DNA of 64,000 nucleotides from Cardiobacteriaceae bacterium TAE3-ERU3 (GTDB taxonomy: Bacteria; Pseudomonadota; Gammaproteobacteria; Cardiobacteriales; Cardiobacteriaceae): positions 665,722-729,721 of the forward strand of contig JAHUUI010000001.1 in the NCBI GenBank assembly GCA_019218315.1, written 5' to 3'. Below the pieces are notes generated by a model. It made no database searches and was not told the DNA's origin. It was given only the letters and a program-made list of their open reading frames with translations. Positions 34,902 through 43,462 of this stretch are shown here, one piece after another. Positions within the stretch are counted from its first letter, which is position 1. Every line of letters begins with the position of its first letter. The position numbers and the translations under genes are program-made.

Positions 34902-35803
34902 TGCGTCGCGGGCTGCTTTCACTGCTGTGGATTCTGTGTGCGGGTATTGCATGGGCGCTACCCGCCAAAGATGTACCGACTAACCTTGCCGTGGCTGATA
35001 TGGCCGGGGTGATGAGTGCAGAGCAAAAAGAGAATCTTGAGTCGCAGCTGCGCCAGATGAATAACAGCGGATATATGCAGGCCGCTGTAGTCATCGTCCC
35101 TTCAACTGATGGCGTCGATTTATTTGACTACGGTATGTCCTTGGCTGATCGTTGGCAATTGGGAGACGCTGAAAAAGACAACGGTTTATTACTGATCGTG
35201 GCCATCAATGACCGTAAGTTGCGCTTCTTTCAAGGCTATGGCCTTGAAGGTGAGCTGCCTGATATTGCGCTTAAAGGCGTTATTCGCGATGAAATCACTC
35301 CCTACTTTAAGCGTGGTGAGTATGCTCAAGGTATTTCTGCGGGCATGAACCGTATTGCTGCGGCACTCAATGGCACTGGCCTACCCTTGCCAAAAGCACC
35401 GGAAGGTAGCTTTGATGATGACGTTGGCAATGATTATGGCATCGTGCCTTTTATCTTGGTATTTGCATTTATTTGGGCGAGAGGATTATCCAAGCGCTTT
35501 GGCAAACTACCAACTTGGCTGGGCTTGAGCGCTGTTGGTAGTGGGCTCCTTGTCGCTATTATGGGCTTTACGCTATATACGGCTGTACTTGCCCTTTTCC
35601 TCTCCACAATACTCTTTGTAATCACTTTGGTTGCGGCTGCAATGCCAATGTCCACATCAAGCGGGCAATCCAGTGGTCGCCACATGCCGGGCGGATTTGG
35701 CGGAGGCCATTCATCTGGAAGGCGTTCGTCTGGTGGAGGTCACTCGTCTTATCGCGGTGGCGGTGGTGGATTTGGCGGTGGTGGTGCCGGAGGTTCATGG
35801 TAA
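34901..35803 (+). CDS. TPM-domain membrane protein with Gly/Ser-rich tail (YgcG-like)
   Basis: A 300-residue protein. The signal peptide ends near IAWA. Residues about 28-150 are the TPM (TLP18.3/Psb32/MOLO-1) domain with VADMAGVMSAEQKENLE and DNGLLLIVAINDRKLRFFQGYG in part. One or two membrane helices lie at about 180-240, and the last 50 residues are a Gly/Ser/His-rich low-complexity tail (GGGHSSYRGGGGGFGGGG). It overlaps lemA by one base and forms a three-gene set with the next TPM gene. Function not established; an envelope maintenance role is assumed. Confidence 0.9.
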   Translation: MRRGLLSLLWILCAGIAWALPAKDVPTNLAVADMAGVMSAEQKENLESQLRQMNNSGYMQAAVVIVPSTDGVDLFDYGMSLADRWQLGDAEKDNGLLLIVAINDRKLRFFQGYGLEGELPDIALKGVIRDEITPYFKRGEYAQGISAGMNRIAAALNGTGLPLPKAPEGSFDDDVGNDYGIVPFILVFAFIWARGLSKRFGKLPTWLGLSAVGSGLLVAIMGFTLYTAVLALFLSTILFVITLVAAAMPMSTSSGQSSGRHMPGGFGGGHSSGRRSSGGGHSSYRGGGGGFGGGGAGGSW

Positions 35804-35855
35804 TGCCGTATAGATCAGAAAATTTTTGTCACGATTTCAATCAAGGTGTAGCTGT

Positions 35856-36362
35856 ATGAATGTCCCAACCAGGCTGAAACGCAGTTTGCAAAATGCCACC
35901 TTTATGCCGTTTCGTGAGCGTTGGCTCAATCAACGTGTGCTTATGGCCTTAGGCGACGCAAATGCGGCTGCTGAAAAGGGGCACGGTGGCGAGATTCGTC
36001 TGGTCATTGAGCGTTCGATGCCACCTATGCTTGCGTGGAAGCAGCGCGTCCGTGAGCGCGCTGAAGATTTATTTGCCCATCTGCGAGTATGGGATACAGA
36101 GTTGCGCAGTGGCGTGCTGATTTACCTAAATTTGGCCGAAAAGCGCCTTGAAATTGTCGCAGATCGTGGCATTGATGCGGTGGTTGAGCAAAATACATGG
36201 CAACGCCTATGTGATAAAGCTATCCATGATATCCGTGCAGGACAGCAGCAGGTTGCTCTGGAAATACTGTTGGCAAGTGTGGGAGATCTTTTGCGCGAAC
36301 ATTTCGGCATGCCTGATGATCCGTATGGAGATGAATTGCCTAACCGTGTTGTTTTATTATAG
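35856..36362 (+). CDS. Second TPM-domain protein, soluble short form
   Basis: About 168 residues without a signal peptide or membrane helix. It contains TPM features: AAEKGHGGEIRLVIERSMP, DTELRSGVLIYLNLAEKRLEI in part, VADRGIDAVVEQNTWQ and a C-terminal GDLLREHFGMPDD-PYGDELPNRVV. It follows the membrane TPM gene by 52 bp; AGGTG precedes the ATG at 35856. Paralogous TPM pairs after lemA are common, and the two probably act together. Confidence 0.85.
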   Translation: MNVPTRLKRSLQNATFMPFRERWLNQRVLMALGDANAAAEKGHGGEIRLVIERSMPPMLAWKQRVRERAEDLFAHLRVWDTELRSGVLIYLNLAEKRLEIVADRGIDAVVEQNTWQRLCDKAIHDIRAGQQQVALEILLASVGDLLREHFGMPDDPYGDELPNRVVLL

Positions 36363-36440
36363 GTACTTTACGGCTTCAAGCTGGTAAAGATAAGTTACTT
36401 AGGTCATTGAAAGTGCTTTTTGTGCGTAAGGAGAAGAGTG

Positions 36441-37562
36441 ATGCTAATCGGGGTACCCAAAGAAATTAAGGCCAATGAATTTCGTGTCGGCTTGACGCCA
36501 GATAGTGTGCGTGAAGTTATTGCGCATGGTCATCAGGTCTTGGTTGAAACCAATGCTGGTGAAGGGATTGGCGCAGATGATGACGCCTACCGCGCGGCAG
36601 GTGCAGAAATTGCGGACAGCGCGAGCGAGATCTTTGCCAAAGTTGATATGGTGGTCAAGGTTAAAGAGCCGCAGAAAGTTGAATATGAGCAGTTGCGCAA
36701 GGATCAAATTTTATTCACTTATCTGCATCTCTCACCAGACCCGGCGCAGACAAAAGGCTTGATAGATAGCGGCTGTATCGCTGTCGCTTATGAGACGGTG
36801 ACTTCACCTCAGGGTACTTTGCCTTTACTTGCGCCGATGTCTGAAGTGGCTGGACGTATGGCGACCCAAGTCGGTGCATATCACTTGCAAAAAAACAGCG
36901 GTGGTGAGGGTATGTTGCTCGGTGGTGTGCCGGGTGTATCGTCTGGTCATGTAGTTATTTTGGGCGGTGGTGTTGCCGGTACCAATGCCGCAAAAATTGC
37001 CATTGGTATGGGCGCAAAAGTCACCATTTTGGATCGTAATATTAACCGCCTGCGTTATCTTGCCGATATTTTTGGGCATCAGGTCGAAACGGTTTACTCT
37101 ACCACTCAAAGTGTTGAAGATTATGTCAGTAATGCAGATTTGGTTGTTGGGACGGTCTTGATCCCTGGTGCGAATGCACCAAAACTGGTGACGCGTGAGT
37201 TGCTTGGCAAAATGAAGAAAGGCGCTGTGATCGTTGATGTTGCCATCGACCAAGGTGGCTGTACGGAAACCAGTAAAGCAACGACGCACCAAGAGCCAAC
37301 ATTTATCGTCGATGATGTTGTGCATTACTGCGTAGCGAATATGCCGGGTGGTGTACCAAAGACTTCAACCAATGCGCTTAATAATGCCACATTGCCATTT
37401 GTGCTGGCGATTGCAAATAAAGGTATTAAAAAAGCACTGGAAGAAGATGAGCATCTGCGCAACGGATTGAACGTCAGCCAAGGAAAGCTAACCTTTAAAG
37501 CGGTTGCTGAAGCGCAGGACCTGCCTTACCACGATGCTGAAGAAGCTGTTCGTGCTTTGTGA
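36441..37562 (+). CDS. ald: Alanine dehydrogenase
   Basis: About 373 residues. Oxidatively deaminates L-alanine to pyruvate and ammonia with NAD+, or the reverse. The start MLIGVPKEIKANEFRVGLTP in the N-terminal substrate domain, the catalytic lysine in MVVKVKEPQ and histidine in FTYLHLSPD are present. The NAD domain has VVILGGGVAGTNAAKIAIG and the glycine-rich motif; VHYCVANMPGGVPKTSTNAL near the end is a diagnostic signature. AAGGAG lies upstream of the ATG at 36441. Monocistronic, with its own terminator at 37593-37628. Confidence 0.96.
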   Translation: MLIGVPKEIKANEFRVGLTPDSVREVIAHGHQVLVETNAGEGIGADDDAYRAAGAEIADSASEIFAKVDMVVKVKEPQKVEYEQLRKDQILFTYLHLSPDPAQTKGLIDSGCIAVAYETVTSPQGTLPLLAPMSEVAGRMATQVGAYHLQKNSGGEGMLLGGVPGVSSGHVVILGGGVAGTNAAKIAIGMGAKVTILDRNINRLRYLADIFGHQVETVYSTTQSVEDYVSNADLVVGTVLIPGANAPKLVTRELLGKMKKGAVIVDVAIDQGGCTETSKATTHQEPTFIVDDVVHYCVANMPGGVPKTSTNALNNATLPFVLAIANKGIKKALEEDEHLRNGLNVSQGKLTFKAVAEAQDLPYHDAEEAVRAL

Positions 37563-37592
37563 TGTAGCGTTCTTATCACGGCATTTTTTGAT

Positions 37593-37628
37593 AAAACCCT
37601 GCTGATGCAAGTGCAAGCAGGGTTTTTT
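37593..37628 (+). terminator. Intrinsic terminator of ald
   Basis: AAAACCCTGC (37593-37602) and GCAGGGTTTT (37617-37626) form a 10-bp stem with inner TGCA repeats and T-run. From here to 37835 no gene is seen. Confidence 0.9.
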
Positions 37629-37835
37629 GTGTACTGATGTTGCAGCTCCCTATACTTTATGCATATCTAAAATTACTTGGTATCTATTCGGAAGTGGTGA
37701 TAGAAATATGGGAATTTTGATGCGAAATATGGATCTTCGATTGGTTTAATTGGTGTAAAAAACGCTTTTATTTCAGTAAATAAATAGAAGTGGGTTACGA
37801 AAGTATTCAAGAATAAAGGCGGCTCAATTTATTCA

Positions 37836-37864
37836 TTGACAGAAAAGAATGATTATTATTTAAT
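37836..37864 (+). promoter_or_regulatory. Promoter with overlapping Fur-like box
   Basis: TTGACA (37836-37841) and TTTAAT (37859-37864) with 17-bp spacing form a near-consensus promoter. The segment 37845-37863 matches the 19-bp Fur consensus (GATAATGATTATCATTATC) at 13 positions and covers spacer and -10. A downstream inverted repeat, AATGAATA/TATTCATT (37862-37869, 37875-37882), lies just after the -10. Iron-dependent repression of the next gene is inferred. Confidence 0.5.
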
Positions 37865-37902
37865 GAATAAACGATATTCATTCCTACATCCTTGGAGTCA
37901 TC

Positions 37903-38259
37903 ATGCTGGCCGCAATCCCCATTAATTTTCATGCAGCTGTGGCTGCACCCGAGCAATATTTCAATAATGAACTTGATAAGTTGCAAACTCACCTCTCTCA
38001 GGCTGAGCAGGCTCTAGCTGCGTGTGAATATGTGCGTGCAGCATGGGCATTCCGCAGTGCGTTTGCATTATTGCTGGAAGATTTTCGCCGCCGTGATGCG
38101 GTGTTACCTGTTGCTCAGCGTTGCGAATTATTTGCCCGTGTTTGTCGCGCTTGGCAGGCTACTTATGCGCAATTGCCAACCAGTCAGCGCGATGTTGTGG
38201 CAATGTGTCGGTTTATTGAAGGGCAGCGTCGCCGAGTTGAGTTTTTTGCCTGCTCGTGA
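37903..38259 (+). CDS. Orphan helical protein of unknown function, possibly iron-regulated
   Basis: A 118-residue protein with no signal peptide and an all-helical look. The N-terminal segment MLAAIPINFHAAVAAPEQYF is weakly hydrophobic, followed by amphipathic stretches NELDKLQTHLSQAEQALAACE and WAFRSAFALLLEDFRRRD. It has four cysteines (around residues 47, 74, 80 and 106, plus one at the end). GGAG lies upstream of the ATG. It is monocistronic, placed between ald and mutY and behind the Fur-like promoter. No family is recognised. Low-molecular-weight iron-related factor or small regulator are possible, but unsupported. Confidence 0.7.
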   Translation: MLAAIPINFHAAVAAPEQYFNNELDKLQTHLSQAEQALAACEYVRAAWAFRSAFALLLEDFRRRDAVLPVAQRCELFARVCRAWQATYAQLPTSQRDVVAMCRFIEGQRRRVEFFACS

Positions 38260-38279
38260 GCGCTGCGTGGTATTGATGC

Positions 38280-39344
38280 TCACGCACTCTCGAAGTTGAA
38301 TTCAGTTTGTGTTTGTTCGCTTAAATGACGTTCAATGATGCTGCGAATAGGTTTGGGTAATCCTTTACTCAGCGCTTCTTGATTAGGGAACCAGCTGATT
38401 GTTGGATCAGGGTTGTGGATTGTGATGTGAATCGGCGTGATATGTAGCGCGTAATGGGTGAAGCGGTGGGTAAAGGTCGCTCCGGTATATTGCTGCTCTA
38501 TTGCGCCATGTTTTTTAGCAAAGGCATTGGCTGCTGCGCTGTCACTAAACTCAGGTAAGCTCCATAAATTCCGCCAAATGCCATGGTCGGGGCGGCGATA
38601 GAGGTGAATCCCGCGCTCAGAAGTCAGTAGCAGCAATACAGTGCTTTTTTCGGGCAGAATTTTGCGCTTTTTCTTGGTTGGTAGTATGTCCGTGCAGTTA
38701 TGTTGTGCGGCGTAGCAGTCGTCTTGCACAGGGCAGGCTGTGCAATCTGGCTTACTACGGGTACAGATGAGACTGCCGAGATCCATCAATCCCTGAGTAT
38801 AGCTGCGCAGTTCGTCGCTTTCTTTTGGCAATAACTCTTCTGCGGTTTTCCATAGAAGCTCGAGTGTTTTGCTGTCGCTGGTGACGCCGTGTATACCAGC
38901 GTGGCGGGCGAGAACCCGCTTAACGTTGCCATCGAGAATGGCTTCGCGTTTGCCATAAGCAAATACGGCGATAGCCGCTGCAGTTGAGCGGCCTACGCCT
39001 TTGAGTTTTTCGAGTTCATTGCGTTCTTCAGGAAATTGCGCGTTGTACTCATCGACCACTTGCTGGGCGGCATGATGCAGGTTACGTGCGCGGCTGTAAT
39101 AGCCTAAGCCACTCCATAGGGCGAGTACGTCATCCAGCTCTGCACTGGCCAAAGACGCGACATCGGGATAATGTTCGATGAAGCGTGGGTAGTAGTTCAG
39201 TACCGTGCTGACCTGGGTCTGCTGAAGCATAATTTCTGACAGCCAAATCCGGTAGGGGTCGCTACACTGCCATGGCAGATGATGGCGGCCGTGAGCTCGC
39301 TGCCAATCGATTAGGCGCTGTGCAAAGGGCTGCGTGGTCGCCAT
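38280..39344 (-). CDS. mutY: A/G-specific adenine DNA glycosylase
   Basis: About 354 residues. Removes adenine mispaired with 8-oxoguanine. The catalytic glutamate motif is SEIMLQQTQVSTV, the helix-hairpin-helix is LKGVGRSTAAAIAVFAYGK in part, with Asp in ILDGNVKRVLAR. The iron-sulfur cluster reads CTRSKPDCTACPVQDDC (C-x6-C-x2-C-x5-C). The C-terminal NUDIX-like domain (YRRPDHGIWRNLWSLPEF) recognises 8-oxoG. The ATG at 39344 overlaps the ispA stop by one base. It is near the end of a long minus-strand housekeeping run. Confidence 0.97.
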   Translation of the reverse strand: MATTQPFAQRLIDWQRAHGRHHLPWQCSDPYRIWLSEIMLQQTQVSTVLNYYPRFIEHYPDVASLASAELDDVLALWSGLGYYSRARNLHHAAQQVVDEYNAQFPEERNELEKLKGVGRSTAAAIAVFAYGKREAILDGNVKRVLARHAGIHGVTSDSKTLELLWKTAEELLPKESDELRSYTQGLMDLGSLICTRSKPDCTACPVQDDCYAAQHNCTDILPTKKKRKILPEKSTVLLLLTSERGIHLYRRPDHGIWRNLWSLPEFSDSAAANAFAKKHGAIEQQYTGATFTHRFTHYALHITPIHITIHNPDPTISWFPNQEALSKGLPKPIRSIIERHLSEQTQTEFNFESA

Positions 39345-40216
39345 CAATGCGTGCGTTGAGCAATGGCCTCAATCAGTTCGGCAATCTGCTCGCCGCGATT
39401 TGGCAGCATGTGGCATTGCGTAAGGGCTTGCTCAAACAAGCGCTCAGCCTCCAACTGGCTGGCTTCAAGGCCAAGTAACGCTGGGAAGGTACTCTTACCT
39501 TGAGTGCTGTCTTTACCCGCTGTTTTACCAATTTCTTCACTGTTGCCTGTGGCGTCGAGAATATCATCTGTAATCTGGTAGGCGAGGCCAATGGCTTTAC
39601 CTGTAGCATCAAGCACACCGCGGTGTTGCTCATATACGTCAAGCCCGGCGGCCATTGCACTGATGTGCAATGAGGCGCGCAGCAGGTCACCTGTTTTTCG
39701 CGCATGAATAATTTTGAGTGTGGCGAGGTCGCATTCACTGTCTGTATGAGCCATGTCGAGCATTTGCCCGGCAATCATGCCGTGATAACCGCTGGCTTTA
39801 CTGAGTAAGCTGATTTGGCTGAGGCGAATATCCGCAGGCAGTAGGCCACGGCCAAGTATTTCAAAGGCAAGTGTATTGAGGGCATCGCCAGCCAAAATGG
39901 CTGTGGCTTCACCAAATGCTTTATGTGTGCTGGGTTGGCCGCGGCGCAGGTCATCGTTGTCCATTGCAGGCAAGTCGTCGTGGATCAGGGAGTATGCGTG
40001 AATGCATTCTATAGCGGCCGCCGCTGTATCGAGCTTGCTCCAGTTTACGTCAAAATCTGTTGCGCAGGCATAAACCAATGCGCCTCTGAGGCGCTTGCCA
40101 CCACCTAAAGTTGCGTAGCGTATTGCTTCGCTGAGGGTTGATTCATCACCAGGCAGGTGCAGGCGTAGTGCGTGTCTGGTTTTCTCTGTAAGCTTACTTA
40201 AAAGTGTTTCACTCAC
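39344..40216 (-). CDS. ispA: Farnesyl (geranyl) diphosphate synthase
   Basis: A 290-residue short-chain prenyl transferase. The first aspartate-rich motif is HDDLPAMDNDDLRRG, the second QITDDILDATGN. GGGKRLRGALVYA and STHKAFGEA are other family markers. Synthesises C10-C15 prenyl diphosphates for ubiquinone and undecaprenol precursors. It overlaps xseB by four bases at its start (ATGA) and mutY by one at its end. dxs, the usual neighbour, is absent here. Confidence 0.95.
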   Translation of the reverse strand: MSETLLSKLTEKTRHALRLHLPGDESTLSEAIRYATLGGGKRLRGALVYACATDFDVNWSKLDTAAAAIECIHAYSLIHDDLPAMDNDDLRRGQPSTHKAFGEATAILAGDALNTLAFEILGRGLLPADIRLSQISLLSKASGYHGMIAGQMLDMAHTDSECDLATLKIIHARKTGDLLRASLHISAMAAGLDVYEQHRGVLDATGKAIGLAYQITDDILDATGNSEEIGKTAGKDSTQGKSTFPALLGLEASQLEAERLFEQALTQCHMLPNRGEQIAELIEAIAQRTH

Positions 40217-40458
40217 TGGCTGGCCTCGTCAAAAGGAATCAAATTTTCTTCTTGCGTATGTGGGTCGCGAGACAGAAGCTGAATTTTCTGTTCTGCGCGA
40301 TTGAGTGCCTCTTGGCACTGTCTGATCAGGGTAATACCTTGCTCGTACTGCTCAAGTGCCGCTTCAAGGGGAAGCTCGCCACTTTCCATGGCAGATACGA
40401 TACGCTCGAGTTTCTTCAGCTCGGATTCATAATCAGCGATTGGGTTATCAGTACTCAT
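40213..40458 (-). CDS. xseB: Exodeoxyribonuclease VII small subunit
   Basis: An 81-residue protein with the family signature YESELKKLERIVSAMESGEL, then PLEAALEQYEQGITLIRQCQ. XseB coats XseA to form the ssDNA exonuclease VII. It is coupled to rsgA (4-bp overlap, ATGA) and to ispA. xseA is not in the window. Confidence 0.95.
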   Translation of the reverse strand: MSTDNPIADYESELKKLERIVSAMESGELPLEAALEQYEQGITLIRQCQEALNRAEQKIQLLSRDPHTQEENLIPFDEASQ

Positions 40459-41408
40459 GTGGAATGCTCCTCAAGTATTTGCATCAGGCTGTGGTAGCGG
40501 CTCTCCGCTATTGCCCCAGCTGCAACCGCCTCAAGCACGGCACAGCCGGGTTCATGGCGGTGGCTACAATCGTTAAATCGACAATCACCCGTGTGGCTGG
40601 CTATATCTTTAAAGCCAGCAATGATTTCCTCGGTATTTAAGTGGTCAATCGAAAATCCACGCACGCCTGGCGTATCTATCACCGCCCCACCACTTGTGAG
40701 CGGATAACGCCGTGAGTTGGTCGTAGTATGGCGGCCGAGATCAGTCGCCTCAGATAGGCTTTGTATCCAAATGTCGCTGTCTGGCACCAGCTTATTGATC
40801 ATGCTTGATTTCCCAACACCTGATTGGCCACATATGACTGTCTGCTTGCCAGCGAGGATATCCGATATCTCACTAAGGCCTTCTTCATTGGCCACGCTCA
40901 AGGCCATAATGCGATAGCCCATAGCCCGATACGGCTGTAGTTCGTCTTGCCACTGTTGATATGCATCATCAGTCAGTAAGTCTATCTTGTTGCAAACGAT
41001 GGTTAGGTTAATATCGGCTTGCCGAGCCGCAATAATATAGCGATCGAGTAAGCTTGCTTGCCATTGCGGACGTGCGGCAATGACGACAACCAATTGGTCT
41101 ATATGCGTTGCGATGGCTTTGGCTTTGCGTCCGTGCCATTTATACAGTGTATGCTGCCGTGGGAAGACTGCTTCAATCACGGCTCGCTCACCTTGCATAC
41201 GGCTGAGTAGTACTCGGTCATTAACGGCTATATCGCCGAGACTTTTGCGCCAATCCGCAGCTAAGAGCTCGCCGTTGTCGTCAACAATGGTTTCATAGCC
41301 CATATGTGCGACGACGATAGCTGCGTCTTCTATGGCTTGGCCATCCAGGCGCTCGTTATGTTGGCGCTTGATGCGACGCTGCTGTTGTTTGCTGAGACGG
41401 TTAGACAA
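40455..41408 (-). CDS. rsgA: Ribosome small-subunit-dependent GTPase A
   Basis: A 317-residue circularly permuted GTPase that assists late maturation of the 30S subunit. Motif order G4-G1-G3 is visible: IVCNKIDLL, then CGQSGVGKSSMINKL, then AVIDTPGVRGFSI. An N-terminal OB fold precedes the GTPase. The C-terminal zinc finger has CRFNDCSHRHEPGC. The stop codon overlaps xseB. It lies 2 bp after mlaA. Confidence 0.96.
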   Translation of the reverse strand: MSNRLSKQQQRRIKRQHNERLDGQAIEDAAIVVAHMGYETIVDDNGELLAADWRKSLGDIAVNDRVLLSRMQGERAVIEAVFPRQHTLYKWHGRKAKAIATHIDQLVVVIAARPQWQASLLDRYIIAARQADINLTIVCNKIDLLTDDAYQQWQDELQPYRAMGYRIMALSVANEEGLSEISDILAGKQTVICGQSGVGKSSMINKLVPDSDIWIQSLSEATDLGRHTTTNSRRYPLTSGGAVIDTPGVRGFSIDHLNTEEIIAGFKDIASHTGDCRFNDCSHRHEPGCAVLEAVAAGAIAESRYHSLMQILEEHST

Positions 41409-41410
41409 GC

Positions 41411-42157
41411 TTACTGCTGCTCCTCAGCAAAGATGGCATCTATCGCTTCTTGCTGTTCCTCACTACGATGGCCTTTATTGAGTTCAGCCCAGCGGTGTTG
41501 CAACCAAGTATCGCGGATTAGTGTGTATTTGTCGGTCATCACGCCTTCAAGTGAGCGCTCAACAGAAAGGAGCTTGGCTCTGGTATTAATACCATTGAGG
41601 GCGGCTGCACTCCAGGAGAAGCCATCGTCCGTGTAGTAGATAGGGCTGAATGCCAATTTGTCTACAGCAAGGCCAGCACCATCGCGTACGGTACTTGGGC
41701 CTAAGAAGGGAAGTACTACATAAGGGCCGGATTCGACGCCGTAATGTGCCAGTGTACCGCCAAAATCCGCACGAATCTTATTGTTACCAAGTGCTGTACC
41801 GACATCAAAAATGCCGCCTAGCCCATAAACACTATTATTGATGACACGTGCTGTAATCCTGGCTGCCTGGTCAAATTCAAGCTGGAGGAGGCTGTTGATG
41901 ACGGCACCCATGTCTTGGATATTACCGAAGAAATTACTGACGCCGGTCTGTACAGGATCGGGTACTACTGTGTCGTAGACCGTGGCAACAGGCTTGAGTA
42001 AGCTTGTATCTAGTGCGTCATTGAACGCAAATATTTTACGGTTTACCGGCTCCCATGGATCGTAAGTATAGCCATCAGGACCGATAGCACTGCTGCATGC
42101 CGAAAGCGTGATAGCAGCAGCGGTACTCAAGACAATATTTTTGGATAAATTATTCAT
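41411..42157 (-). CDS. mlaA: Outer-membrane lipid asymmetry lipoprotein MlaA (VacJ)
   Basis: A 248-residue lipoprotein; the lipobox ITLSAC ends at Cys21. The mature protein begins DPWEPVNRKIFAFNDALD, the VacJ signature, followed by SNFFGNIQDMGAVINSLLQ and a channel-forming set of helices (TALGNNKIRADFGGTLAHYG in part). It extracts misplaced phospholipids from the outer leaflet together with OmpC-type porins and MlaC. The other mla genes are not in the window. The 3' end is a charged tail rich in E and Q. Confidence 0.95.
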   Translation of the reverse strand: MNNLSKNIVLSTAAAITLSACSSAIGPDGYTYDPWEPVNRKIFAFNDALDTSLLKPVATVYDTVVPDPVQTGVSNFFGNIQDMGAVINSLLQLEFDQAARITARVINNSVYGLGGIFDVGTALGNNKIRADFGGTLAHYGVESGPYVVLPFLGPSTVRDGAGLAVDKLAFSPIYYTDDGFSWSAAALNGINTRAKLLSVERSLEGVMTDKYTLIRDTWLQHRWAELNKGHRSEEQQEAIDAIFAEEQQ

Positions 42158-42163
42158 TACAAC

Positions 42164-43264
42164 TCAAAAGTTAATGTATTGATCGTCAGGTAGTTTACGG
42201 CCATTTTCACCATAATCACGGTAGATGTCACTCTGTAGATAAGTGTCTTTGAAATAGCCTAAGAATACATTGATCAGTGCGGCAACCGGCAGTGCCAGGA
42301 GGACGCCCATAAAGCCGAATAATTGGCCACCGGCTAAAACGGCAAATAATACCGCAACTGGATGCAGGCCGGTGCGGTCTCCGACAAATTTTGGCGTCAG
42401 GAACATGCCTTCAATCATTTGTGCAATGGTGAAAATGGCAATGACACCAAGAGGGTGTGCCCAATCCTGAAATTGAATAATCGCCATAATACCTGCAATG
42501 GCAATACCGATGATCAAGCCTAAATATGGTACGAAGCTGACGATGCCGGCGAATAGTCCGATCACGATGGCAAGATCAAGGCCAAGAACGGATAACCCAA
42601 CTGCATAGATAATACCAAGAGCAAGCATGACCATCAGTTGTCCGCGCAGGAAGCCACCGAGCACGATGTCGCAGCGGCGCGCAAGATCTTTGATTGTGCT
42701 GTGTGCTGAGCGAGGAATGAGTTCGTTGATCTTGGCAATCATGATGTCCCAGTCGCGCAGCAAGTAGAAAGCAACGACAGGGATCAGGAATAGATAGGTA
42801 CCAAAGGTGACGATCATATTTGCCGGCTTTGCCAGCCCTGAAAGTACATTTTGGAAAAAGTTGGTTGCGTCGCCAAGGTTTTCCTTGAGTGCTTCCTGCA
42901 GGCCTTTAGGATCAAATGTGCGAGCGTCGATGCTTAAGTATTCTTCCAGCTTTGGCGTCAGGGAATCTTTAAACCAAGCCATATATTGTGGCATCTTCTC
43001 TATCAGCGCGCTGACCTGTTCATCCAGCATAGGGATTAAGACCAAAATGACCAATGCCATTCCGATGAAAAAAGAAAGAAAGACAATGACCACAGCCAAT
43101 GCTCGAGGGACTTTTAACCCTTCCAGCCGATCTGCAATAGGGTCGCCCAGATAGGCAATCAGTGCAGCAAGCAGAAACGGCGTGAGGATTGGGCTGAGTA
43201 AATAGATCAGACCGCCGGTGCAACCAAGCACCACGATCCATAAAAATATACGGGAATCTTTCAT
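42164..43264 (-). CDS. AI-2E family transporter (PerM/YdiK-like)
   Basis: A 366-residue protein with about eight helices. The typical opening (LSPILTPFLLAALIAYLGDP) and the late GLIIGIAIAGIMAIIQFQDW, KFVGDRTGLHPVAVLFAVL and LPVAALINVFLG segments place it in the AI-2E exporter/PerM family. Members have been linked to autoinducer-2 export and to Na+/H+ exchange, but most are unproven. It is 6 bp before mlaA and opens the minus-strand run through mutY; a divergent promoter area separates it from prmB. Confidence 0.88.
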   Translation of the reverse strand: MKDSRIFLWIVVLGCTGGLIYLLSPILTPFLLAALIAYLGDPIADRLEGLKVPRALAVVIVFLSFFIGMALVILVLIPMLDEQVSALIEKMPQYMAWFKDSLTPKLEEYLSIDARTFDPKGLQEALKENLGDATNFFQNVLSGLAKPANMIVTFGTYLFLIPVVAFYLLRDWDIMIAKINELIPRSAHSTIKDLARRCDIVLGGFLRGQLMVMLALGIIYAVGLSVLGLDLAIVIGLFAGIVSFVPYLGLIIGIAIAGIMAIIQFQDWAHPLGVIAIFTIAQMIEGMFLTPKFVGDRTGLHPVAVLFAVLAGGQLFGFMGVLLALPVAALINVFLGYFKDTYLQSDIYRDYGENGRKLPDDQYINF

Positions 43265-43462
43265 ATTGAGCGCGAAACAATGGGGCGCGTATTGTATCAG
43301 AGTTTGTATGCCAAAAAACCAAAAACCTTTCTTAAATCATGGTTTGTTATAAGAAAAGTGATTTGATTATCATGTCTTTTTATCGCCAGTGAAGTTTATC
43401 TCTGTGAACCTTGGGGGAATGTGGCTATATAATGCACGATTACGACCATTTTGGATGCTTTT

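Noticed and set aside
43405-43433. Strong promoter for prmB
   Set aside because: TATAAT occurs at 43428-43433, but no -35 element is at acceptable spacing, so I did not list it as a feature.
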